Shown: positions 1 through 9,058 of the stretch, in pieces | How the letters are laid out: each line of letters opens with the position of its first letter | Position numbering within the stretch: position 1 is the first letter of the stretch | Source of the DNA: Nonomuraea basaltis | GTDB lineage: Bacteria; Actinomycetota; Actinomycetes; Streptosporangiales; Streptosporangiaceae | DNA: 62,915 bases | Assembly (NCBI RefSeq): GCF_005893125.1 | Contig: NZ_VCJS01000058.1 | Coordinates: 1 to 62,915 of the forward strand | Direction of reading: 5' to 3' | Position numbers and translations under genes: made by a program | The notes under the pieces: generated by a model | Databases searched by the model: none | What the model was told of the DNA's origin: nothing | Seen by the model: only the letters and a program-made list of their open reading frames with translations

Positions 1-697
1 CGGCCGGGCGGCGGGCCGGGACGGGGCGGCGTTCGGACAGGAACAGCGGGCCGCGGGTGCGCGAGGTGCCGTCCGGGAGCCGGAGCAGGCGGGGCAGCAG
101 GTGGGTGGTGCCCGTCTCCCAGTACACCCGCTCGACGGCGCCGCCCTTGGACCGGACGGGCGCGCGCCGGTGCTCTAGGTCGAGGTCCTCGACGTTCAGC
201 GCCAGGATCTCCGCGGCCCGGGCCGCCGTTTCGTAGAGCATCCGCCACAGCGCCCGCTCCCGCAGTGGGATGTCACGGCGTGACAGCAGCCGGTGGATGG
301 CGGTCTTGGCGACCGCGCGGGTCTCGTCGGCGCTCTCCTTGCGGCGTTCGGCGTCGGCCGGGACCGATGGGGCGGCCCAGTGCTTCTTGGTCTGGCACCA
401 GGACAGCCAGGAGGTGACGGCGGCGCGATTGCGGTTCCAGGTGGCCGGTGCGCTGGTTCCCCACAGGGCGGTGAGCGCGTGGCCGATCTCGGCGTCGGCG
501 ACCTCATCGAGCGACCGGTCGCGGCCGAGCCGCTCGATGGTGCGGTCGATGGCGGAGGCGTAGGCGCGGTGGGTGCTGGGGTTGGCCGTGCGCGGGGTGA
601 CCAGGAAAGCGTCGGCGGTGCCCTCCGCCTTCGGGTCAAGAACCGTAGGCGCCAGAGTGATGGTGTCCTGCGGAAACGTCGGTGAGGATGAGTCCAT
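1..697 (-). CDS. Tyrosine recombinase/integrase, 5' part (runs off left edge)
   Basis: Reading leftwards from ATG at 697, one open frame continues to the window edge (about 232 residues). The N-terminal half looks like a SAM-like core-binding domain. The catalytic domain follows, with LYETAARAAEILALNVEDLD matching the box that carries the first catalytic arginine. RSKGG then matches the beta-hairpin lysine, and YWETGT matches a motif common in actinobacterial integrases. The second catalytic arginine, the histidines and the nucleophilic tyrosine would lie beyond the edge, so activity cannot be judged. The start codon overlaps that of the divergent sensor kinase. Later starts are possible, but no better ribosome site was seen. 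It probably belongs to a mobile element to the left. Confidence 0.85.
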   Translation of the reverse strand, partial: MDSSSPTFPQDTITLAPTVLDPKAEGTADAFLVTPRTANPSTHRAYASAIDRTIERLGRDRSLDEVADAEIGHALTALWGTSAPATWNRNRAAVTSWLSWCQTKKHWAAPSVPADAERRKESADETRAVAKTAIHRLLSRRDIPLRERALWRMLYETAARAAEILALNVEDLDLEHRRAPVRSKGGAVERVYWETGTTHLLPRLLRLPDGTSRTRGPLFLSERRPVPARRPA

Positions 698-2945
698 GTC
701 CGCCTGGTGGTCAAGGACGATATCCAAGCGGCGATGGCACAGGGCTCCGGCGGCGGTCGCGATCGTACTCGTCGCGCTGGGCGCCGTGGCGATCGCCGCC
801 CGCCTGGACGCGCCCTCGGACGGCACCCTGGTGCGGTTGGGCTGGCGGCCCGACGGCGTGGTGGTGGACGTCCCGGCCCCGGCCGGCGGCTCTGGGCTGC
901 GGACCGGCGATCTGGTCACCGGCGTCGCCGGGCGCCCTCTCGCCGATGGCCCGGGCGCCGTGGACCGTCCGCCGCCGGGGACGACCGTCCCGTACGACGT
1001 GGTACGCGAGCGGCCGGCCGTCGTGGCCGTCCGGATGGCACGCCCGGACCCGTACCCGCTCGTCCGGGAAGGCTGGGGCAACCTCGTCTTCGTCGTGGCG
1101 CTCGCCGGGCTTGCCACCGCGCTGTACCTGCGACGGCCCGACGAGCCCGCCACGGCCCCGTTGCTGGTCCTCTCGGCGGGCCTGCTGGGCAGCACGTTCA
1201 CCGTCGCCGCCGGGCTCCCGGCCCTCGTCCTGGCCACCGGCGGGCCCCAGCTGTGGCTGTTCCACCTCAACGCGATCGGGGCGTACTCGATCTCCTGGGG
1301 AGCGCTGCTCGCCTTCACGATCGCGTTCACCTCCCGCCGCCCGGAGTCGGCCCGGAGCCGCAGGGCGATCGCCGTCGTGTACGCCGCGCCGCCGGCCGCG
1401 ATGGCCCTGTGGAGCGGGGGCGCCGCGCTGCTCGCACCCCACCCTCTCGGCTGGCTCGGGCTGCTCCACACCGGCCAGACCGCGGTCGTGGCGTTGGCCC
1501 TGGCCACGTCCACGATCTGGGGTTTCGTCAGCTACCGCGGCAACCGGGATGCGGTGATGCGCGGCAGGATGCGCTGGCTGCTCGGCGGCGCCGCCGTCAC
1601 GACCGTGCTCGGGCTCGCGGGCTGGCATCTCCCGGAGCTCGTCGCGGGCGCCCGCCCGCTCCCGTGGGGCGCGCTCGGCCTGACAGGGCTGCCGTTCGTG
1701 GCCGGCATCGGGGTGGCGTTGCGGCGCCACCGGCTGTTCGACATCGAGCGGCTGGCGAACCGGTCGCTGGTGTACGCCGGCGTGGTCGCGATCCTGGTCG
1801 CGGGCTACGCGGCCGTCGTGGCGCTGCTGGTCGGCGGGCTGAGGCTGTCGCAAACGATGGCCGCCGCGCTCACCGCGGCGGGGGCGGCGCTCGCGCTGGC
1901 GCCGCTGCGCAACCTCGCGCAGGGCACGGTCAACCGGGTGATGTACGGCGACCGCCACGACCCAGCGGGCGCGCTCGCCCGGCTCGGCACCCGGCTGCAG
2001 GCGGTGCTGCTGCCCGCCGACGTGCTGCCCGCGATCGTCGAGACCGTGGCGCGGTCGCTGCGGGTGCCGTACGTGGCGATCGACCTCGCGGACGGCGCGG
2101 GCATGTGCCACGAGGCCGCCCAGCACGGCGTCGCCGTCGGCGTGGTGCACGCCGAGCCCCTGCACTACCACGGGACGCTCATCGGCCGGCTGCGGGTCTC
2201 GGCGCGTGACAGCGACGAACCCCTCGATCCGATCGACCTGCGCCTGATCGCCTCGCTGGCGCAGCAGGTGGGCACCGCCGTGCAGGCGGTGCGGCTGCAC
2301 GGCGACCTGGTCCGGTCGCGTGCCGAGGTGGTGGCCTCGCGGGAGGACGAGCGCCGCCGGCTGCGCCGCGACCTCCACGACGGACTGGGCCCAACCCTGG
2401 CCGCCATCGGGCTCAAGGCCGGGCTCGCGGCCCGCGCCGTGCCGGCGGCGTCGCGGGCGCGTCCCCTGCTCGACGAGATCTCGGCGGAGGCGTCCGCGTC
2501 GCTGACCGACGTGCGGCGCCTGGTCGAGGCGCTGCGCCCGCCGGCCCTCGACGAGCTGGGTGTGGTCGGCGCGATCCGGATCCGTGCGACCGCACTGGCG
2601 GGCGGCATGTCCATCGAGGTCACCGGTCCCGAGGAGATGCCGGCGCTGCCGGCCGCTGTCGAGACGGCGGCGTACCGGATCGCCGTCGAGGCGATCACGA
2701 ACGCGGTCCGCCACAGCGGCGCCGCCCGCTGCACCGCCACGATCGCGCCGGTGGACGGCGGCGTCGAGGTGACGGTCCGCGACGACGGCCGTGGACTCGA
2801 CCCCGATCGGCCGGCCGGCATCGGGTTCCACTCGATGCGGGAGCGCGCCGCCGAGGTGGGCGGGACCTGGACGGTACGCTCGGCGCGCGGCGACGGCACC
2901 CATGTGCGCGCCTTTCTGCCGACGAGTCTGGGAGGGACCCGATGA
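696..2945 (+). CDS. Membrane sensor histidine kinase (NarL/LiaS type)
   Basis: The product has 749 residues. It has a first membrane segment at about 18-35, then a PDZ-like stretch with GLRTGDLVTGV (about 65-80). Six or more further membrane helices run to about residue 400, followed by a GAF-like region. The HisKA_3 dimerisation box RRDLHDGLGPT has its phospho-accepting His near 561. The HATPase domain shows EAITNAVRHSG (N box, near 667) and DDGRGLD (G1). It should phosphorylate the regulator whose start overlaps its stop by four bases. An upstream in-frame start at 573 exists, but ATG 696 has GAGG about 9 bases ahead. That choice makes the start overlap the divergent integrase start. The ligand is unknown; the downstream multicopper oxidase suggests metal or redox sensing (inference). 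Confidence 0.9.
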   Translation: MSAWWSRTISKRRWHRAPAAVAIVLVALGAVAIAARLDAPSDGTLVRLGWRPDGVVVDVPAPAGGSGLRTGDLVTGVAGRPLADGPGAVDRPPPGTTVPYDVVRERPAVVAVRMARPDPYPLVREGWGNLVFVVALAGLATALYLRRPDEPATAPLLVLSAGLLGSTFTVAAGLPALVLATGGPQLWLFHLNAIGAYSISWGALLAFTIAFTSRRPESARSRRAIAVVYAAPPAAMALWSGGAALLAPHPLGWLGLLHTGQTAVVALALATSTIWGFVSYRGNRDAVMRGRMRWLLGGAAVTTVLGLAGWHLPELVAGARPLPWGALGLTGLPFVAGIGVALRRHRLFDIERLANRSLVYAGVVAILVAGYAAVVALLVGGLRLSQTMAAALTAAGAALALAPLRNLAQGTVNRVMYGDRHDPAGALARLGTRLQAVLLPADVLPAIVETVARSLRVPYVAIDLADGAGMCHEAAQHGVAVGVVHAEPLHYHGTLIGRLRVSARDSDEPLDPIDLRLIASLAQQVGTAVQAVRLHGDLVRSRAEVVASREDERRRLRRDLHDGLGPTLAAIGLKAGLAARAVPAASRARPLLDEISAEASASLTDVRRLVEALRPPALDELGVVGAIRIRATALAGGMSIEVTGPEEMPALPAAVETAAYRIAVEAITNAVRHSGAARCTATIAPVDGGVEVTVRDDGRGLDPDRPAGIGFHSMRERAAEVGGTWTVRSARGDGTHVRAFLPTSLGGTR

Positions 2946-3589
2946 TCCGGCTGATCCTCGCTGATGACCATCCCATGTTCGTCTCCGGGCTGCGGGCCGT
3001 GCTGGACGCCGAGCCCGGGATGACGGTGGTGGGAGTCGCCGCCACCGGCGCCGACGCTCTGCGCCTCGCCGTCGAGCACCGGCCCGACGTCGCCGTGCTC
3101 GACGTCAACATGCCCGGAGGCGACGGGCTCACGGTCATCGCCCGCATGGGCGCCGCGGGGCTGCCCACCCGGTCCCTGATCCTGACGATGTACGACGACG
3201 ACGAGAACGTCCTGGCGGCCCTGCGCGCGGGCGCCCGCGGGTACGCGCTCAAGGGCACGGGCGGGGAGGAGATCGTGGCCGCGGTGCGAGCCGTCGCCCG
3301 TGGCGAGGCGGTGTTCGGCGCCGGCGTGGCCGCGCAGATGCTCGCCCATTTCGCCCGCGTCGCGACGGCGTCCCCGTTTCCCCAGCTCACCGAGCGCGAG
3401 CACGAGGTGCTGGAGCTCGTCGCCCGGGGGCTGGGCAACGCGGCTATCGCTCACCGGCTCGGTGTGAGCGCCAAGACCGTGCGCAACCACGTCTCGAACA
3501 TCCTGGCCAAGCTCCACGTGGCCGACCGGTCGGCCGCGATCGTCCGGGCCCGCGAGGCGGGTCTCGGCGGCCCGCACGAATCCGGGTAG
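2942..3589 (+). CDS. NarL/LuxR-family response regulator
   Basis: The product has 215 residues. The receiver domain (1-120) has the acidic pair DD near residue 8, the phospho-acceptor Asp54 in VLDVNMPGG, a Thr in LILTMYD and the conserved Lys in YALKGTG. The LuxR-type helix-turn-helix is at about 148-195 (LTEREHEVLELVARGL, then IAHRLGVSAKTVRNHVSNIL). Its ATG overlaps the kinase stop (ATGA), so the two are translationally coupled and form a cognate pair. Likely targets are the following membrane and oxidase genes, which start 76 bases downstream, but no binding site could be identified from sequence alone. Confidence 0.93.
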   Translation: MIRLILADDHPMFVSGLRAVLDAEPGMTVVGVAATGADALRLAVEHRPDVAVLDVNMPGGDGLTVIARMGAAGLPTRSLILTMYDDDENVLAALRAGARGYALKGTGGEEIVAAVRAVARGEAVFGAGVAAQMLAHFARVATASPFPQLTEREHEVLELVARGLGNAAIAHRLGVSAKTVRNHVSNILAKLHVADRSAAIVRAREAGLGGPHESG

Positions 3590-3665
3590 CGCCGCCGAGA
3601 TTCCCGGACCGGCCGGGACAGACGTCCCGTGACTCCGGGACACGGGCCCGCCCATCCTGGCCGCC

Positions 3666-4178
3666 ATGTGGACGCAGATGGTCAGCGGACTCGGCCTGAT
3701 GGTCTCGGCGCCGATCTGCCTCGCTGGGTCCCTGACGGGCTCGGCATCCCGCGATCTCGTCTGGAGCGCCGGGGCATGGCTCGCCGTCGCGGCGGCCGCG
3801 TTGGTGTACCGCGACATCGCCGGTCATGCCCGCCGCGCGCCGACCGCCGTCGCCATGGCGCTGCTGGGCGTCGTCGCGTCGGCCGGGACGGTGGAGGCGA
3901 CGCTCAGGGCGGCCGGCGACCGGTGGCTCGCGGCGCATCCGGTCCTGCTGCTCGCCCTGGTCTGCGGTGCTGCCGCCGGCGTCGCGGGGCTGGCGTACGC
4001 GGCCGGCCGGGCTGGGCTGATCCCGCCGGCGGCCGGTGTGATCATCGCGGTGGCCGCGATGCTCGGCACGCTCACCGCCGACCCGAGCGCTCCCTACCTC
4101 CTCGGCGCCGGCCCGCTCGGCGCCGTTCTGCTCGCCGAAACGATCCGATCATGTGCGTTGAAGGGACAGGCATCATGA
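3666..4178 (+). CDS. Small multipass membrane protein, unknown function
   Basis: The product has 170 residues, almost entirely hydrophobic, with about five membrane helices (around 8-28, 34-52, 62-82, 96-118 and 122-150). No catalytic motif is visible. It follows the two-component regulator after 76 bases and its stop overlaps the start of the next membrane protein gene (ATGA), so the pair is probably co-translated. The clustering with a multicopper oxidase suggests an envelope role in the same response; this is inference from context only. Confidence 0.7.
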   Translation: MWTQMVSGLGLMVSAPICLAGSLTGSASRDLVWSAGAWLAVAAAALVYRDIAGHARRAPTAVAMALLGVVASAGTVEATLRAAGDRWLAAHPVLLLALVCGAAAGVAGLAYAAGRAGLIPPAAGVIIAVAAMLGTLTADPSAPYLLGAGPLGAVLLAETIRSCALKGQAS

Positions 4179-4624
4179 GAACCGTCTACAAGATAACGGC
4201 GTACGTCATCGCGGCCGAGGTCGCGATCCAGGCCATGGCGATCGTTCTGACCTTCACGGGGCTCGGCAAGTGGATCAACGAGGGCAACGTGTTCGACAGG
4301 TCCGTCATGGAGAGCGAGGAGCTCCCGTTCCCCGAGATCATCGGCATCATCGTGCACGGGATCAACGGCGGCCTGGTGATCCCGGTCCTCGCCCTGCTGC
4401 TGTTGATCTTCTCGTTCTTCGCCCGGATTCCCGGCGGGGTGAAGTTCGCCGCGCTGGTGCTGGGCCTCGTCGCGGTGCAGGCCACGCTGGGCTATGCCCA
4501 CGTGCCCTGGCTGGGCGCGCTGCACGGGCTCAACGCGATGCTGCTGTTCACCGCCGCGCTGCACGCCGCCCGCCGGGTGCGCCCCGTGACCGCCGCCGAC
4601 ACGGCCGCCACGACCTCGGTCTGA
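4175..4624 (+). CDS. Four-helix membrane protein, possibly DUF6220-like
   Basis: The product has 149 residues with four predicted helices. Two carry His-Gly-x-Asn signatures (VHGINGG and GALHGLNA), which resemble haem-ligating helices of small cytochrome-like membrane proteins; haem binding is inference. The start at 4175 was chosen because it overlaps the previous stop by four bases. Longer upstream readings in this frame only run antisense-like through the neighbouring gene. The multicopper oxidase begins nine bases after the stop, so the gene is part of the same operon. Confidence 0.75.
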   Translation: MRTVYKITAYVIAAEVAIQAMAIVLTFTGLGKWINEGNVFDRSVMESEELPFPEIIGIIVHGINGGLVIPVLALLLLIFSFFARIPGGVKFAALVLGLVAVQATLGYAHVPWLGALHGLNAMLLFTAALHAARRVRPVTAADTAATTSV

Positions 4625-4633
4625 GAGCGGGTC

Positions 4634-6106
4634 ATGGAGCTCCCCCGCCGCCTGCGGCTCGCCGCGGCCTTCGCCGCGGCGCTGGCAGTCGTCGGCCCGC
4701 TCGCCTGGATGTGGCAGGCCAGCCTGCTGCCGCCGGCGTACTCCATCACGGACATGGGGCAAGCCGACCACGGCCGCCCAGGGCACGGCCACCACGCGGG
4801 CGGCGCACGGGACATCACCTCCCTGATCACCGACCGGCGGCGGGCGCCGGACGTCGACGTGACGCTGACGGCGCGCCAGCAACGTTTCCGGCTGGCGTCG
4901 GGCCGTGAGGTCGACGGGTACACGCTCAACGGCCGCTCCCCCGGACCGGAGATCGTGGCCACGGCGGGCCAGCTCGTCCAGGTGCGGCTGGTCAACGAGT
5001 CGGTGTCCGGCGGCGTCACGCTGCACTGGCACGGTGTCGACGTCCCGGGCGGCGAGGACGGCGTCGCCGGGGTCACCCAGGACGCGGTCGGGATCGGCCG
5101 GGACTTCGTCTACCGGTTCGTCGCCCGCCAGGCCGGCACGTTCTGGTACCACTCCCACCAGCTCTCCCACGAGCAGGTCGCCGGCGGCCTCCTCGGCGCC
5201 CTGGTCATCCGTCCCGCCCATGAGCGCAGCCCCGCCGTGGACGTCATCGCCTTGACGCATCTCTACAACGGGATCCGCACGATCAACGGATCCGAGTCCG
5301 ACCTCGTCGTCCCGGCACAGCCAGGTGCCAGGGCACGGGTACGCGTGATCAACACCGACAACGGGCCCACCTCGACGTGGGTCACCGGCGCCACCCCTCG
5401 CCTGGTCGCCGTCGATGGCACCGACCTCCACGCACCAGGACCCGTCGGGCGGGCCGCGATCCTCGTGACGTCCGGTGGCCGAGCGGACGTCGAGGTGACC
5501 ATGCCCGCCGACGGCAGCCCCGTCCGCGTGCAGATCGGCGGCCCGCTGTCGGTCGTGCTGACCGGCTCTTCGCACCGGACCTCTCCCGCACCGGCGAGCA
5601 CCCGGCCGGCCGCGACGCTGGACCTCCTGGCCTACGGCAGCCCCGCCTCCATCCCCTTTGACGCGGCTCGCCCGGACCGCACCTTTCGCTACGAGATGGG
5701 ACGCCGGCCGGGCTTCGTCGACGGCCTCCCCGGCTTCTACTGGACCATCAACGGCCACCTCTATCCCGACGTGCCGATGTTCATGGTCGCCGAGGGCGAC
5801 GTCGTCCGCATGACGATCGTCAACGACAGCGGCGAGGTCCACCCGATGCACCTGCACGGCCACCACGCGCTGGTCCTGAGCCGCAACGGCGTGGCCGCCA
5901 CCGGCAGCCCTTGGTGGATCGACTCACTGAACGTGGAGGACGGCGAGTCGTACGACATCGCGTTCCTCGCCGACAACCCCGGCATCTGGGCCGACCATTG
6001 CCACAACCTGCCTCACGCCCAAGAGGGGCTCCTCGTCCACCTCATGTACGAGAACGTCACGACCCCGTTCCTCATCGGCGGCCCTGCCGATAACTCCCCA
6101 GAGTGA
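4634..6106 (+). CDS. Secreted multicopper oxidase
   Basis: The product has 490 residues with an N-terminal signal or anchor helix (about 8-28) and a His-rich linker near 45-57. Cupredoxin copper ligands appear in order: HWHG (about 131), WYHSHQLSH (about 172), HPMHLHGHH (about 402) and HCHNLPHAQEGL (about 455). These make up the trinuclear and type 1 centres. The axial position after the last histidine is Leu rather than Met, a variant linked in the family to higher redox potential. The family oxidises phenols or Cu(I)/Fe(II) with reduction of O2 to water outside the membrane. Its place in a two-component operon suggests copper or oxidative-stress defence. The substrate cannot be read from the sequence. 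Confidence 0.93.
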   Translation: MELPRRLRLAAAFAAALAVVGPLAWMWQASLLPPAYSITDMGQADHGRPGHGHHAGGARDITSLITDRRRAPDVDVTLTARQQRFRLASGREVDGYTLNGRSPGPEIVATAGQLVQVRLVNESVSGGVTLHWHGVDVPGGEDGVAGVTQDAVGIGRDFVYRFVARQAGTFWYHSHQLSHEQVAGGLLGALVIRPAHERSPAVDVIALTHLYNGIRTINGSESDLVVPAQPGARARVRVINTDNGPTSTWVTGATPRLVAVDGTDLHAPGPVGRAAILVTSGGRADVEVTMPADGSPVRVQIGGPLSVVLTGSSHRTSPAPASTRPAATLDLLAYGSPASIPFDAARPDRTFRYEMGRRPGFVDGLPGFYWTINGHLYPDVPMFMVAEGDVVRMTIVNDSGEVHPMHLHGHHALVLSRNGVAATGSPWWIDSLNVEDGESYDIAFLADNPGIWADHCHNLPHAQEGLLVHLMYENVTTPFLIGGPADNSPE

Positions 6107-6117
6107 AGGACACCCCC

Positions 6118-6732
6118 ATGAACACGGCAATCCTGCTCCCCCTGCCCGCACCCGTGCGGTGGTCGGCAGCCGCCAGCGGCGTCATCGGCCTGATCGCGAA
6201 CGCCTTTCTGATCCTGTTCCTCGTCACCGCGCAACCCTGGACCGACGCCCCCGACGACGGCTGGTTCGGCTGGGCCAACGACGTACTCATTGTGGTCCAG
6301 TTCGCCGCCCTCCTACCGGTGATCCTCGCTTTGGGCCGCCTCATGGCGGGCGACGTCCGCGCCCGCGCATGGACCTGGATCGGCCTGGCCGCCGCCGTGG
6401 CTGTCATCATCCTGCAGGTCCTGCTCGTCACGGGGACGCTGCCGTTCGCGACGCAGATCGTCCCCGTGAGCGTGAGCGTGGTCGTCGCCATGTGCTGGGC
6501 GGGCGCGATCAGCACCGCGGGGACCCGCACCCGCACCCTGCCCGCGACGGTGACCCGCCTCGGCCGCACCAACCTGATCATCCTGCCGATCGCCGTCGTC
6601 GCGTACGGCGTGGGCGCCCTCGTCACCGGCGTGCTCGACGTGCCCTGGGCCTGGGCCGCCGGCGGGATCCCTGGCGTCGTCCTCTGGACACTGTTCCCCG
6701 CGTGGACCCTGCTCCTCGGTCTGAAGCGGTGA
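6118..6732 (+). CDS. Multipass membrane protein, unknown function
   Basis: The product has 204 residues with about six hydrophobic segments (around 18-40, 55-75, 85-105, 112-132, 150-172 and 180-200). The ATG at 6118 has GAAGGA seven bases ahead; a GTG at 6103 overlapping the oxidase stop is less likely. It is the last gene of the kinase-regulator-oxidase operon, 11 bases after the oxidase. No conserved catalytic motif was recognised. It may help the oxidase as a membrane partner, but nothing in the sequence proves it. Confidence 0.75.
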   Translation: MNTAILLPLPAPVRWSAAASGVIGLIANAFLILFLVTAQPWTDAPDDGWFGWANDVLIVVQFAALLPVILALGRLMAGDVRARAWTWIGLAAAVAVIILQVLLVTGTLPFATQIVPVSVSVVVAMCWAGAISTAGTRTRTLPATVTRLGRTNLIILPIAVVAYGVGALVTGVLDVPWAWAAGGIPGVVLWTLFPAWTLLLGLKR

Positions 6733-7136
6733 CGGCCCCGGAGGCGTCAGCAGCGCCGGCCGAGCGACACGCATCGTCTGGAGCCCGTGCCGGGCAGGGC
6801 ACCGGACGTCGGCTTCCCGCCGAATCCAAAAGCCAAGACATCCGATGACAGGGTCCCCTGCACCAGGCCCCGGCGAGCATGGACGACGCGCTGGGTCGCG
6901 TGAATGCGGTGGCGCGCGACGGCCAGCTGGTCGGCGGCCTGGTCACTGTGCAGATGTCCTGAGCCGTGGATCAGGGACGTGGTCCTGGACATGCGGGGCT
7001 TCGGAGGAACGCCACCCATCAGGTGCTGTCGCGAAGTTGCCGAAAGAACGCTCAGCGTCCCCGGCCCTGGCGCCGTTGATGCTCTCGCCGGTCGACGACC
7101 GACTGCATCCGTTGGGAGGCCTCTTTCAACTCCCGG
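6733..7136. other. Degenerate stretch without an intact gene
   Basis: About 400 bases lie between the oxidase operon and the WD40 remnant. A 27-codon reading frame at 6879-6962 (+), beginning MDDALGRVNAVARDGQL, has gene-like composition but no recognised family. It may be a fragment of a decayed gene. No strong hairpin or promoter stands out. The region probably marks the edge of old insertions. Confidence 0.4.
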
Positions 7137-8303
7137 TTGCAGCGGGTGTCCGGTGGAAGTTACCAGTTCCGGCACATCAGCCTGCAGGAACGACTGGCCG
7201 CCCAAGCACTGGACACGCTCGGCGAGCAGCGGGGGGCGGCCGGCCGGGTGCGCGCGCGCCCGCTGATCGCGCTGGGGGCCGTCGTCCTGCTGATCGTCAC
7301 CTGCCTCACCACCATCGGGACGCTTGCGCGCGACGCGTCGCGCACGGTGCACGTCGGGCATGCCGCCGCAGTGCGAGCGGTGGTGGTGGGGCGGCTAGGG
7401 GACAGGACCATCGCCGTGAGCCAGGACACCACTGACCTGGTCCGAGCGTGGGACGTGGCGACGGGCCGGCTGTTCGGCACGCCCTTTGCCGCTCCCTCCG
7501 GCGAGGATTGGGCGACGGAGCCGGTCGGGGTCACGCGGCTCGGCGACCTGGACGTCGTGGTCATGTACGCGGAGGACGGACGGACGCGGGTATGGGATCT
7601 CGGCACGGGCAGGCCCTTGCGGGGCTGGAGCGAGAACGTGGCCACGCACATGCGGAATCTCGGTGACTGGCGGCACGCGGGCACGGCCATCGTGGTGGAT
7701 CACACCGTGGCGGCGGCCGTGCAGCAGGGCGGCGCGGTGCGGACCTGGGACGACATACGCGGAGAGATGTCCAGCAGCGGCGAGGGAGGCGGCGCCGACG
7801 AGTCCATGGAGATGGCGAGGAGCTTGTGGGACGATCACCTGCTCGCCGTCATCCGCCGCGGCGACAACGCACCCCGGCTCTGGGATCTCACCACTGGCCG
7901 GCCGCTGGGCGCGCCGCTAGCCGGCGTGTCCGGCATGAGCGAGGTCGTCGTAGGCCGGCGAGCCGGGCGTATCACCGTCGTGGCGCGCCAGTACGGCAAC
8001 ATCGGAGCGTGGAACGCGATCACCGGCCGTCACTCCGGTGACGTGACCGCGGTCGATTCCGCTCAACAGGTGGCCATGACGGTGAGCCCGGCGACCGGCA
8101 AGGCCATCGGCGTCACGATCGGTGACCGGAATGCCCTGCAGGTATGGGATGTGGCGAAGGACCGGCTTCTACCGGCCCAGCCCCCAACGCGTGATGTCCA
8201 CGAGATCACCGCGCTGGCGGCGGGCTTCCTGGGCGACCGGCTAGTAGTGATCACCGGCGGCACCGATGAGCTCGTGCGTGTGTGGGACCTGGGACGACAC
8301 TGA
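7137..8303 (+). pseudogene. C-terminal remnant of a NACHT/WD40-type protein
   Basis: This open frame encodes up to 388 residues. Its first residues (SGGSYQFRHISLQERLAAQ) resemble the end of the helical region that follows NACHT ATPase domains. A membrane helix follows (about 43-65). After it comes a beta-propeller of degenerate WD40 repeats, with blade ends such as LVRAWDVATGR, TRVWDLGTGRP, PRLWDLTTGRP and VRVWDLGRH. The expected NACHT P-loop ATPase is absent and the only start is a TTG inside the domain, so it looks like a 5'-truncated gene rather than a complete one. A functional membrane-anchored propeller made from an internal start cannot be excluded. Confidence 0.6.
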
Positions 8304-8421
8304 ACGCGGGCGGGCTGTGATCAGCCGGGCGGTAGCTGTGGCCCGGGCGCAGGGCTGAGCCATGGCCACCCTCACCCGTTCCCGTCCCGCCGGAAGGTCC
8401 GCCCGCTGCCGGGGAGCCGCG

Positions 8422-8785
8422 ATGACCCCGCTCACGTTCGCCTGTCAGCACATGCCCGCGCGTCACCGTGATCTCGGTGGCCGGAGACCTGGACACCGCC
8501 AACGCCGACCAACTGGACACCTTCATCAGCCGCGCCCGCTACCGGCCGGGCGACCACCTGGTGCTCGACCTGAGCGAGGTACCGCTCGTGGGCCACTCCG
8601 GCCTGCGCGTCCTGCTCAACGTCCGGGCCCTGACCCGCCAGCACGGCGGCGACCTGCACCTGGCCGCCCTGCAGGAGTCGCCCACCCGCCTGCTGAACAC
8701 CACCGGGGCCAGGCCCGTCCTGACCGTGCATCACAGCGTGGAGCAGGCCATCCTCACAGCGCTGCACGCGTCCTCATCGCGGTGA
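8422..8785 (+). pseudogene. STAS anti-sigma factor antagonist, frameshifted near 8461
   Basis: From 8468 the frame encodes a complete SpoIIAA-like STAS core: VAGDLDTANADQ, then DLSEVPLVGHSGLRVLL with the serine that is phosphorylated in this family, and a C-terminal helix. The natural start appears to be ATG 8422 with GGGGAG about five bases upstream. However, that frame must shift by one base at the GCGCG run around 8458-8462 to join the core. GTG 8468 alone would cut the first beta strand and lacks a ribosome site. It is either a decayed gene or a sequence error. An intact protein would bind an RsbW-like anti-sigma factor, which is not present here. Confidence 0.7.
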
Positions 8786-8955
8786 CTCGGCGAAATCGAA
8801 GGCATCGACCTCACCCTCACCTTCCTCCGACAGAAGCGAGACCAGACCCGCCGGCTCGCCAACCTCACCCCGACCGAGCTCGGAATGCCAGGCATGCCGT
8901 CCGCATGCCCGTGACACGCCACCGACCTGAATCTTGGCATGCCTGAGGTGGAGCA

Positions 8956-8972
8956 CACCTGAGGCTCAGGTG
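8956..8972. terminator. Perfect 8-bp hairpin after the STAS gene
   Basis: CACCTGAG and CTCAGGTG are separated by one base, giving a tight inverted repeat about 170 bases after the STAS stop and before the glutaredoxin gene. It could end transcription, although the single-base loop would force some unpairing. No T-tract follows. Confidence 0.4.
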
Positions 8973-9058
8973 CGTTTGATACGCCGATACTGCCCGCCGG
9001 GGTCGCACGCCCGGGCCGTCGATCCGCCGAATTTGCGCCACCGATAGACTGCGTCATC

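Noticed and set aside
711..2903. 730-codon antisense frame opposite the sensor kinase
   Set aside because: It is a low-complexity Arg/Gly/His mirror of an obvious kinase; no start signals and no family.
4094..5866. 590-codon antisense frame opposite the oxidase
   Set aside because: It crosses several real genes and is rich in His/Asp/Val/Gly in the shadow pattern.
8786..8900. Open fragment reading EIEGIDLTLTFLRQKRD after the STAS gene
   Set aside because: It looks protein-like and may be a transposase or recombinase scrap, but it is too short and I could not place it in a family with confidence.
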